Shown piece by piece: positions 54,057 through 64,000 of a stretch of 64,000 nt of DNA. A program made the translations under genes and the position numbers. Every line of letters begins with the position of its first letter. The stretch's first letter is position 1. This DNA is from Calliopsis andreniformis (Eukaryota; Arthropoda; Insecta; Hymenoptera; Andrenidae). The notes under the pieces are model-generated. The model had not been told where the DNA came from, did no database searches, and worked only from the letters and a program-made list of their open reading frames with translations. The stretch is from contig NW_027480593.1 of NCBI RefSeq assembly GCF_051401765.1, positions 62,001 to 126,000 on the forward strand, read 5' to 3'.

Positions 54057-54580
54057 GAGGATTGATGATTGACGATTGAGGATTGAGGATTGAGGATTGA
54101 GAAATGAGGATTGAGGATTGAGGATTGAAGATTGAGTATTGAGTACTGAAGCCTGACGATTGAGGATTGAGAATTGGAGATTGAGGATTGATGATTCAGG
54201 ATTGAAGGTTGAGTATTGAGGATTGAAGATTGAGGATTGAGGATTGAATATTGATGATTGAGGATTGAGGATTGAAGATTGAGAATTCGGGATTGAGGAT
54301 TGTGGGTGTGAAGATTGAGTATTGAGGATTGAAGGTTGAGGATTAAGGATTGAGGATTGAGGATTGAGGATTGAGGATTGAGTATTAGGGATTGAAGGTT
54401 GAGGATTGAGGATTGAGGATTGAGGATGGAGGATGACGGCTGAGGGTTGAGGATTGAGGTTTGAGTATTGAACCCTGAGAATTCAGGATATTCTATTGAG
54501 TATTGAGAAATGAGGATTGATGGTTGAGTATTGAGGATTGAGGATTTACGATTGAGTATTGAGTATTGAAGATTGAGGGT
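54057..54580 (+). repeat. 0.5-kb duplicated block, second copy
   Basis: Second copy of the block at 52,795. It has a two-base insertion (tgtgggtgtgaag near 54,301 against tgtgggttgaag). The gtactgaagcctgacg marker recurs alone near 54,703, 54,928 and 55,590, which points to further shorter, more diverged repeats up to 56,220. Confidence 0.75.
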
Positions 54581-56220
54581 TGATTACTGAGGATTGAGGA
54601 TTGTGTATTGAAGATTGAGGATTGATGGTTGAGGATTGAGGATTGAGGATTGAGGATTGAGGAATGAGGATTGACGATTGAGGATTGAAGATTGAGTATT
54701 GAGTACTGAAGCCTGACGATTGAGGATTGAGAATTGAGAATTGAGGATTGAGGATTGAGAATTGAAGATTGAGTATTGAGGATTGAAGATTGAGGATTGA
54801 GGATTGAGGATTGAGGATTGAGGAATGAGGATTGAGGATTGAGAATTGAGAATTGAGGATGAGGACTGAGGGTTGATGATTGAGGAATGAGGATTTAGGA
54901 TTGAGGGTTGAAGATTGAGTATTGAGTACTGAAGCCTGACGATTGAGGGTTGAGAATTGGGGATTGAGGATTGATGATTCAGGATTGAAGGTTGAGTATT
55001 GAGGATTGGAGATTGAGGATTGAGGATTGAATATTGAGGATTGAGGATTGAGGATTGAGGATTGAGAATTCGGGATTGAGGATTGAGGGTTGAAGATTGA
55101 GTATTGAGGATTGAAGGTTGAGGATTGAGGATTGAGGATTGAGGATTGAGGATTGAGGATTGAGTATTGAGGATTGAAGATTGAGGATTGAGGATTGAGG
55201 ATTGAGGTTTGAGGATTGAGGATTGAAGATTGAGTATTGGGGATTGAAGATTGAGGATTGATGATTCAGGATTGAGGATGGAGAATGAGGGCTGTGGGCT
55301 GAGGGTTGAGGATTGAGGTTTGAGTACTGAACCGTGAGAATTCAGGATATTCTATTGAATATTGAGAATTGAGGATTGATGGTTGAGTATTGAGGATTGA
55401 GGATTGAGGATTGAGGATTGAGGATTGAGTATTGAAGATTGAGGATTAATGATTGAGGATTGAGGATTGAGGGTTGAGTATTGAGGATTGAGTATTGAAG
55501 ATTGAGTATTCATGATTGAGGATTGAGGATTGTGGATTGAGTATTGAGGAATGAGGATTGAGGATTAAGGATTGAAGATTGAGTATTGAGTACTGAAGCC
55601 TGACGATTGAGGATTGAGAATTGAGGATTGAGGATTGAGGATTGAGGATTGAAGATTGAGTATTGTGGATTGAAGATCGAGGATTGAGTATTGAGGATTG
55701 AGGATTGAGGATTGAGCGTTGAGGATTGAGCATTGAGGATTGAAGATTGAGGATTGGGTATTGAGGATAGAAGAACGAGGATTGAGGACTGATGATTGAG
55801 GATTGAGGATTGTAGACTGAGTATTGGGGATTGAATATTGAGGATTGAGGATTGAGGTTTGAGTATTGAGAATTGGGGATTGAGGATTGAGGGTTGAAGA
55901 TTGAGTATTGAGGATTGAAGGTTGAGGATTGAGGATTGAGGATTGAGGATTGGCGATAGAAGATTGAGGATTGGGGATGGAGGATTGACGTTTGAGGATT
56001 GAGTATTGAGGATTGAGAATTGAGGATTGAGTATTGCAGATTGAGTATTGAGGATTGAAGATTGAAGATTGAGGGTTGAGTATTGAGGAGTGAGGATGAG
56101 GGCCGAGGGCTGAGGATTGAGGTTTGAGGCTTGAGGACTGAGGATTGAGGATTGAGAATTGAGGATTGAGGATTGAGGATTGAAGATTGAGGATTGGGCG
56201 TTGAGGATTGAAGAATGAGG
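54581..56220 (+). repeat. Diverged heptamer sequence, no clear large HOR
   Basis: Only the basic heptamer and short shared markers (gtactgaagcctg, gaattcaggatattc near 55,338) are visible. I found no long near-identical partner within the window. No gene is present. Confidence 0.6.
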
Positions 56221-56514
56221 ATTGAGGATTGAGGATTGAGGATTGAGGATTGAGGATGAAGGCTGACGGTTGAGGATTGATGTTTGAGGTCTGAGGACTG
56301 CGGATTGAGGATTGAGAATTGAGGATTGAGGATTGAGGATCGAAGATTGAGTGTTGAGGATTGAAGATTGAGGATTGAGGATTGAAGATTGAGTGTTGAG
56401 GATTGAAGACTGACGATTGAGTATTGAGAATTGAGGATTGATAGTTGAGTATTGAGGATTGTAGTTTGAGGGTTGTGTGTTGAATATTGAGGATTGAGGA
56501 TTTCAGGATTGAGG

Positions 56515-59500
56515 ATTGAGGATTGAAGATTGAGTATTGTGGAGTGAGGATTGAGGATTGCGGATTGAGGATTGAGAATTGAGGATTGAGGACTGAGGAC
56601 TGAAGATTGAGGATTGGGTATTGAGGATTGAAGAATGAGGATTGGGGATTGAGTATTGGGGATTGAGTATTGAAGATTGAGTGTTGAGGATTGAAGACTG
56701 ACGATTGAGTATTGAGGATTGAGGATTGAGGATTGAGGATTGAGAATTGAAGATTGAGTGTTGAGGATTGAAGATTGAGGATTGAGGATTGAGGATTGAG
56801 GATTGAGGATTGAGGATTGAGGGTTGAGTGATGAGAATTGATGTTTTTGGATAGAGATTTGAAGATTCCAGATTGAGTATTGAGTATTGAAGACTGTGAA
56901 TTGATGATATTCTATTGAGGACTGAGGATTGGCAACTGATTGTTGAGGACTGAGTGCTGAAGAATGAGGATTCAAGGTTGAGGATTCAGGATTCAGGATT
57001 GAGGTTTGAGGACAGACGATTGAGGATTGAGGATTGAGGATTGGAGATTGAAGACTGAGGATTGAGAATTGAGGGGTTGTGGATTGAGGACGAGGACTGA
57101 GGGTTGAGCATTGACGTTTGATGTCTGAAGATTGAGGATTGAGGATTGAGAATTGAGGATCGAGGATTGAGGATTGAAGATTGAGGATTGAGGATTGAGG
57201 ACTGAGGATTGAAGATTGAGTATTGAGGATTGAAGATTGAGGATTGAGGATTGAAGATTGAGTGTTGAGGATTGTAGCCGGACGATTGAGTATTGAGAAT
57301 TGAGGATTGATGGTTGAGTATTGAGGATTGAATGTTGAGGGTCGTGTGTTGAATATTGAGGATTGAGGATTTCAGGATTGAGGATTGAGGATTGAAGATT
57401 GAGTATTGAGGATTGAAGATTGAGGATTGCGGATTGAGGAATGAGGATTGAGGATTGAGGATTGAAGATTGAAGATTGAGTGCTGAGGGCTCAGTGATGA
57501 GAATTGATGTTTGTGGATTGAGATTTGAAGATTGAAGGTTGGGGATTGAGTATTGAAAACTGTGAATTGAGGATATTCTATTGAGGATGGAGGATTGACA
57601 ATTGATTGTTGCGGACTGAGGGATGAAGATTGAGGATTCAGGATTGAGAATTCGGAATTGAGATTTGAGGGCTGAGGATAGAGTCTTGAGGATTGAGGAT
57701 TGAGGATTGACGCTTGAGGATAGAGGATTGATGGTGGAAGATTGAAGAGAGAGGACTGAGTGTTGAGGATTGAGTGTTGAGAATTGATGTTTGAGGATTG
57801 AGATTTGATCATTGAATATTGTGGATTGAGTATTGAGACATGAGAATTCAGGATATTCTATTGAGTATTGAGAATTGAGTATTGGTGGTTGAGTATTGAG
57901 GATTGACGGTTGAGGGTTGTGTGTTGAGTATTGAGGATTGAGGATTGAGGATTGAGGATTGAGGATTGAGGATTGAGGATTGAAGATTGAGTATTGAGGA
58001 TTGAAGATTGAGGATTGAGGATTGAGGATTGAGGATTGAGGATTGAAGATTGAGGATTCGGGATTGAGGATTGACGATTGAGGATTTAGTATTGAGGACT
58101 GAGAATTGAGGATTGAGAATTGAAGATTGTGTATTGAGGATTGAAGATTGAGGATTGAGGATTGAGGACTGAGGATTGAAGATTGAGTATTGAGGATTGA
58201 AGATTGAGGATTGAGGATTGAAGATTGAGTGTTGAGGATTGAAGCCGGACGATTCAGTATTGAGAATTGAGGATAGATGGTTGAGTATTGAGGATTGAAT
58301 GTTGAGGGTCGTGTGTTGAATATTGAGGATTGAGGATTTCAGGATTGAAGATTGAGTATTGAGGATTGAGGATTGAGGATTGAGCATTGAGGATTGAAGT
58401 TTGAGGACTGAGGATTGAGGATTGAGGATTGAGGATTGAGGATTGATGATTGAGGATTGAAGATTGAGTATTGATGATTGAATATTGAGGATTGAGGATT
58501 GATAGTTGAGGATTGAGGACGAGGACTGACGGTTGAGGATTGATGTATGAGGATTGAGGATTGAGGTTTGAGGACTGAGGATTGAGGATTGAAGATTGAG
58601 GATTGCGGATTGAGGATTGACGATTGAGGACTGAGAATTGAGGATTGAGAATTGAGCATTGAGGATTTAAGATTGAGGACTGGGGATTGAGGATTGAGGA
58701 TTGAGAATGTGGGCTGAGGTTTGAGGATTGATGTTTGAGTATTGAATCCTGAGAATTCAGGATATTCTATTGAGTACTGAGAATTGAGGATTGATGGTTG
58801 AGTATTGAGGATTGAGGATTGAGGATAGAGGATTGATTATTGAAGATTGAGTATTGTTGATTGAGGATTGATGATTCAGGATTGAGGATTGAGGATTGTG
58901 GATTGAGTATTCAAGATTGAGGATTGATGATTGAGGATTGAGGATTGAGGATTGAGGATTGAGGATTGAGGATTGAAGACTGAGTATTGAGGATTGAAGA
59001 TTGATGAATGAGGATTTATGATTGAGGATTGACGATGAGGGCTGGGGATTGAGGGTTGAGGTTTGAGGACTGAGGACTGAGGATTGAGGATTGAGAATTG
59101 AGGATGTAGGATTGAGGATTGACGATTGAGGATTGGGTATTGATGATTGAAGAATGAGGATTGACGATTGAGGATTGAGGATTGAGGACTGAAGATTGAG
59201 TATTGAGTATTAAAGGTTGATGATTGAGGATTGAGGATTGTGGATTGAGGATTGAGGGTTGAGGATTGAAGATTGAGGACTGAGGATTGAGAATTGAGAA
59301 TTGAGGATGAGGACTGAGGGTTGAGGATTGAGGATTGAGGAATGAGGATTGAGGATTGAGGACTGAGGATTGAGGATTGAGGATTGAGGATTGAGTTATG
59401 AAGATTGAGTATTCATGACTGATGATTGAGGATTGAGGATTGAGGATTGAGGATTGAGGATTGAAGATTGAGTATTGATGATTGAGGATTGAGGATTGAG

Positions 59501-60390
59501 GATTGAGGATTGAGGATTGAGGATTGAAGATTGAGGTTTGGGGATTGAGGATTGAGAATTGAGAATTTAGAATAGAAGATTGAGTATTGAGGATTGAAGA
59601 TTGAGGTTTGAGGATTGAGGATTGAGGATGGAGGATGAGGGCTGAGAGTTGAGGATTGAGTATTGAGGATTGAGGATTGAGGATTGAAGATTGAGTATTG
59701 AGGATTGAAGATTGAGGATTGAGGATTGAAGATTGAGTGTTGAGGATTGAAGACTGATGATTGAGTATTGAGGATCGAGGATTGATGGTTGAGTATTGAG
59801 GATTGAAGGTTGAGGGTTGTGTGTTGAATATTGAGGATTGAGGATTTCAGGATTGAGGATTTAGGATTGAAGATTGAGTATTGAGGATTGAAGATTGATG
59901 ATTGCGGATTGAGGGTTGAGGATTGAGGACTGAGGATTGAGGATTGGGGATTGAGCATTGAGGATTTAAGGTTGAGGACTGGGGATTGAGGATTGAAGAT
60001 TGAGGATTAACGATTGTGGATTGGGGATTGGGAATCTAGGATTGGAGATTGATTATTGAGGATTGAAGATTGAGGATTGAGGATTGAGGATTGAGAAGTG
60101 AGAGCTCAGGATGAGGACTGAGGGTTGAGGATTGAGGATTGAAAATTGAGGATTGAGGATTGAGGATTGAGGATTGAGGATTGAGGATTGAGGATGAAGG
60201 CTGACGGTTGAGGATTGATGTTTGAGGTCTGACGACTGCGGATTGAGGATTGAGAATTGAGGATTGAGGATTGACGATCGAAGATTGAGGATTGGGTATT
60301 GAGGATTGAAGAATGAGGATCGAGGATTGAGGATTGGGGATTGAGGATTGAAGATTGAGTGTTGAGGATTGAGGATTGAAGATTGAGGAT
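56515..60390 (+). repeat. 3.87-kb tandem HOR Z, first copy
   Basis: The marker gtggagtgagg occurs at 56,539 and 60,413 (period 3,874). Later markers give 3,860 (for example gtgatgag 57,494/61,354), because the second copy has two fewer GAGGATT units near 60,660. The unit is itself composite: its left part comes from block Y (48,875-50,815) and its right part (58,160-60,400) matches 45,180-47,440 at offsets of 12,980 falling to 12,959. The junction of these two sources is at about 58,160. Confidence 0.87.
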
Positions 60391-63300
60391 TGAGGATTGA
60401 AGATTGAGTATTGTGGAGTGAGGATTGAGGATTGCGGATTGAGGATTGAGAATTGAGGATTGAGGACTAAGGACTGAAGATTGAGGATTGGGTATTGAGG
60501 ATTGAAGAATGAGGATTGGGGATTGAGTATTGGGGATTGAGTATTGAAGATTGAGTGTTGAGGATTGAAGACTGACGATTGAGTATTGAGGATTGAGGAT
60601 TGAGGATTGAGGATTGAGAATTGAAGATTGAGTGTTGAGGATTGAAGATTGAGGATTGAGGATTGAGGATTGAGGATTGAGGGTTGAGTGATGAGAATTG
60701 ATGTTTTTGGATAGAGATTTGAAGATTCCAGATTGAGTATTGAGTATTGAAGACTGTGAATTGATGATATTCTATTGAGGACTGAGGATTGGCAACTGAT
60801 TGTTGAGGACTGAGGGCTGAAGAATGAGGATTCAAGGTTGAGGATTCAGGATTCAGGATTGAGGTTTGAGGACAGACGATTGAGGATTGAGGATTGAGGA
60901 TTGGAGATTGAAGACTGAGGATTGAGAATTGAGGGGTTGTGGATTGAGGACGAGGACTGAGGGTTGAGCATTGACGTTTGATGTATGAAGATTGAGGATT
61001 GAGGATTGAGAATTGAGGATCGAGGATTGAGGATTGAAGATTGAGGATTGAGGATTGAGGACAGAGCATTGAAGATTGAGTATTGAGGATTGAAGATTGA
61101 GGATTGAGGATTGAAGATTGAGTGTTGAGGATTGTAGCCGGACGATTGAGTATTGAGAATTGAGGATTGATGGTTGAGTATTGAGGATTGAATGTTGAGG
61201 GTCGTGTGTTGAATATTGAGGATTGAGGATTTCAGGATTGAGGATTGAGGATTGAAGATTGAGTATTGAGGATTGAAGATTGAGGATTGCGGATTGAGGA
61301 ATGAGGATTGAGGATTGAGGATTGAAGATTGAAGATTGAGTGCTGAGGGCTCAGTGATGAGAATTGATGTTTGTGGATTGAGATTTGAAGATTGAAGGTT
61401 GGGGATTGAGTATTGAAAACTGTGAATTGAGGATATTCTATTGAGGATGGAGGATTGACAATTGATTGTTGCGGACTGAGGGATGAAGATTGAGGATTCA
61501 GGATTGAGAATTCGGAATTGAGATTTGAGGGCTGAGGATAGAGTCTTGAGGATTGAGGATTGAGGATTGACGCTTGAGGATAGAGGATTGATGGTGGAAG
61601 ATTGAAGAGAGAGGACTGAGTGTTGAGGATTGAGTGTTGAGAATTGATGTTTGAGGATTGAGATTTGATCATTGAATATTGTGGATTGAGTATTGAGACA
61701 TGAGAATTCAGGATATTCTATTGAGTATTGAGAATTGAGTATTGGTGGTTGAGTATTGAGGATTGACGGTTGAGGGTTGTGTGTTGAGTATTGAGGATTG
61801 AGGATTGAGGATTGAGGATTGAGGATTGAGGATTGAGGATTGAAGATTGAGTATTGAGGATTGAAGATTGAGGATTGAGGATTGAGGATTGAGGATTGAG
61901 GATTGAAGATTGAGGATTCGGGATTGAGGATTGACGATTGAGGATTTAGTATTGAGGACTGAGAATTGAGGATTGAGAATTGAAGATTGTGTATTGAGGA
62001 TTGAAGATTGAGGATTGAGGATTGAGGACTGAGGATTGAAGATTGAGTATTGAGGATTGAAGATTGAGGATTGAGGATTGAAGATTGAGTGTTGAGGATT
62101 GAAGCCGGACGATTCAGTATTGAGAATTGAGGATAGATGGTTGAGTATTGAGGATTGAATGTTGAGGGTCGTGTGTTGAATATTGAGGATTGAGGATTTC
62201 AGGATTGAAGATTGAGTATTGAGGATTGAGGATTGAGGATTGAGCATTGAGGATTGAAGTTTGAGGACTGAGGATTGAGGATTGAGGATTGAGGATTGAG
62301 GATTGATGATTGAGGATTGAAGATTGAGTATTGATGATTGAATATTGAGGATTGAGGATTGATAGTTGAGGATTGAGGACGAGGACTGACGGTTGAGGAT
62401 TGATGTATGAGCATTGAGGATTGAGGTTTGAGGACTGAGGATTGAGGATTGAAGATTGAGGATTGCGGATTGAGGATTGACGATTGAGGACTGAGAATTG
62501 AGGATTGAGAATTGAGCATTGAGGATTTAAGATTGAGGACTGGGGATTGAGGATTGAGGATTGAGAATGTGGGCTGAGGTTTGAGGATTGATGTTTGAGT
62601 ATTGAATCCTGAGAATTCAGGATATTCTATTGAGTACTGAGAATTGAGGATTGATGGTTGAGTATTGAGGATTGAGGATTGAGGATAGAGGATTGATTAT
62701 TGAAGATTGAGTATTGTTGATTGAGGATTGATGATTCAGGATTGAGGATTGAGGATTGTGGATTGAGTATTCAAGATTGAGGATTGATGATTGAGGATTG
62801 AGGATTGAGGATTGAGGATTGAGGATTGAGGATTGAAGACTGAGTATTGAGGATTGAAGATTGATGAATGAGGATTTATGATTGAGGATTGACGATGAGG
62901 GCTGGGGATTGAGGGTTGAGGTTTGAGGACTGAGGACTGAGGATTGAGGATTGAGAATTGAGGATGTAGGATTGAGGATTGACGATTGAGGATTGGGTAT
63001 TGATGATTGAAGAATGAGGATTGACGATTGAGGATTGAGGATTGAGGACTGAAGATTGAGTATTGAGTATTAAAGGTTGATGATTGAGGATTGAGGATTG
63101 TGGATTGAGGATTGAGGGTTGAGGATTGAAGATTGAGGACTGAGGATTGAGAATTGAGAATTGAGGATGAGGACTGAGGGTTGAGGATTGAGGATTGAGG
63201 AATGAGGATTGAGGATTGAGGACTGAGGATTGAGGATTGAGGATTGAGGATTGAGTTATGAAGATTGAGTATTCATGACTGATGATTGAGGATTGAGGAT

Positions 63301-64000
63301 TGAGGATTGAGGATTGAGGATTGAAGATTGAGTATTGATGATTGAGGATTGAGGATTGAGGATTGAGGATTGAGGATTGAGGATTGAAGATTGAGGTTTG
63401 GGGATTGAGGATTGAGAATTGAGAATTTAGAATAGAAGATTGAGTATTGAGGATTGAAGATTGAGGTTTGAGGATTGAGGATTGAGGATGGAGGATGAGG
63501 GCTGAGAGTTGAGGATTGAGTATTGAGGATTGAGGATTGAGGATTGAAGATTGAGTATTGAGGATTGAAGATTGAGGATTGAGGATTGAAGATTGAGTGT
63601 TGAGGATTGAAGACTGATGATTGAGTATTGAGGATCGAGGATTGATGGTTGAGTATTGAGGATTGAAGGTTGAGGGTTGTGTGTTGAATATTGAGGATTG
63701 AGGATTTCAGGATTGAGGATTTAGGATTGAAGATTGAGTATTGAGGATTGAAGATTGATGATTGCGGATTGAGGGTTGAGGATTGAGGACTGAGGATTGA
63801 GGATTGGGGATTGAGCATTGAGGATTTAAGGTTGAGGACTGGGGATTGAGGATTGAAGATTGAGGATTAACGATTGTGGATTGGGGATTGGGAATCTAGG
63901 ATTGGAGATTGATTATTGAGGATTGAAGATTGAGGATTGAGGATTGAGGATTGAGAAGTGAGAGCTCAGGATGAGGACTGAGGGTTGAGGATTGAGGATT
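60391..64000 (+). repeat. 3.87-kb tandem HOR Z, second copy, cut by window end
   Basis: This copy follows the first to the last base of the window: 64,000 corresponds to 60,140. The two agree closely, with isolated differences such as gtatgaagatt near 60,982 against gtctgaagatt, and gagcattgagg near 62,410 against gaggattgagg. About 250 more bases would complete it, so the tandem series may go on beyond the window. Confidence 0.87.

Larger units (their letters stand above)
1..64000 (+). repeat. Heptanucleotide satellite array, unit GAGGATT
   Basis: The unit GAGGATT fills the window end to end without a break or an inversion. Perfect runs are short, usually 2 to 10 units, and are separated by one-base variants such as gagtatt, gaagatt, gagaatt, gacgatt, gatgatt, gaggact, gaggttt, gagggtt and ggggatt. 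Rare 6-base units (for example gaggat before gaggact) and 8-base units shift the phase, so larger repeats are not exact multiples of 7. The + strand is rich in G, A and T and nearly lacks C; C appears only in variant units. No stretch of over 300 bases lacks the repeat, and none holds a gene. This is what satellite DNA evolving by unequal exchange looks like. It is not the plant (TTTAGGG) or vertebrate (TTAGGG) telomere repeat. Function unknown. Confidence 0.97.

Noticed and set aside
55446..56975. 509-codon open frame on the - strand (also 404 codons at 26,226-27,440 and dozens of shorter ones)
   Set aside because: It is composed only of NPQSSIL-type repeats, which any stretch of this satellite gives in all frames. 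There is no domain, no signal for translation start, and no conservation of frame or length between near-identical copies.
1..64000. Telomere repeat
   Set aside because: GAGGATT is not a known telomere unit; occasional ttgggg or tttagg strings are single variants and not tandem arrays. Variation is far too high for telomerase-made DNA.
1..64000. CRISPR array
   Set aside because: The repeated blocks have no unique spacers; the sequence between them is the same heptamer.
1..64000. Strong G-quadruplex array
   Set aside because: Most units offer only GG pairs; runs of three or four G are scattered and not grouped in fours, so at most weak two-layer structures are expected.
1..64000. Cyanobacterial STRR heptamer repeat
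   Set aside because: Those repeats are heptameric too, but they form short intergenic tracts. A 64-kb array without genes does not fit, although a prokaryotic source cannot be strictly ruled out from sequence alone.

Overview
The whole 64-kb window is one satellite-type tandem array. The basic unit is the heptamer GAGGATT on the + strand (AATCCTC on the - strand), repeated from the first base to the last, always in the same orientation, with point variants (gagtatt, gaagatt, gagaatt, gacgatt, gatgatt, gaggact, gaggttt, gagggtt, ggggatt and others) and occasional 6- or 8-base units. I see no unique sequence and no credible protein-coding gene, tRNA, rRNA, CRISPR, transposon or promoter. The + strand is almost free of C, so strand skew is extreme over the full length. 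The - strand carries many long open frames, but simple arithmetic explains them: the heptamer has no stop codon on that strand, and it reads as the heptapeptide N-P-Q-S-S-I-L in all three frames.

The structure lies in the higher-order repeats (HORs), which can be followed through the variant heptamers. (1) 1-11,771: mosaic of an approximately 4.9-kb HOR (1-4,914 and a diverged copy 4,915-9,331, then a partial third), with a local 279/286-bp triplication near 3.9-4.6 kb. (2) 11,772-43,825: three copies of a very large HOR. X1 (11,772-25,518, 13,747 bp) and X3 (29,029-43,825) are near-identical. X2 (25,519-29,028, 3,510 bp) is the same unit with about 9.3 kb missing internally and a clipped right end. 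X1 and X3 contain nested tandem repeats of 1.72 kb and 153 bp, and X3 has gained a 1,112-bp tandem duplication. (3) 43,826-50,815: rearranged segments copied from X plus a new family. (4) 50,816-56,220: older, more diverged sequence with shorter HORs, including a 1,262-bp offset duplication. (5) 56,221-64,000: segments copied from 45-51 kb, arranged as an approximately 3.87-kb tandem repeat whose second copy runs off the window.

Organism: it cannot be assigned from this sequence. A gene-free 64-kb satellite with nested HORs is what eukaryotic heterochromatin (pericentromere, subtelomere or a sex/B chromosome) looks like, so a eukaryote is the likelier source (inference). Short heptameric repeats also occur in bacteria, for example the STRR repeats of heterocystous cyanobacteria, so a prokaryotic source is not strictly excluded. 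All HOR boundaries below were read by eye and are good to roughly 10-30 bases unless a junction is described exactly.
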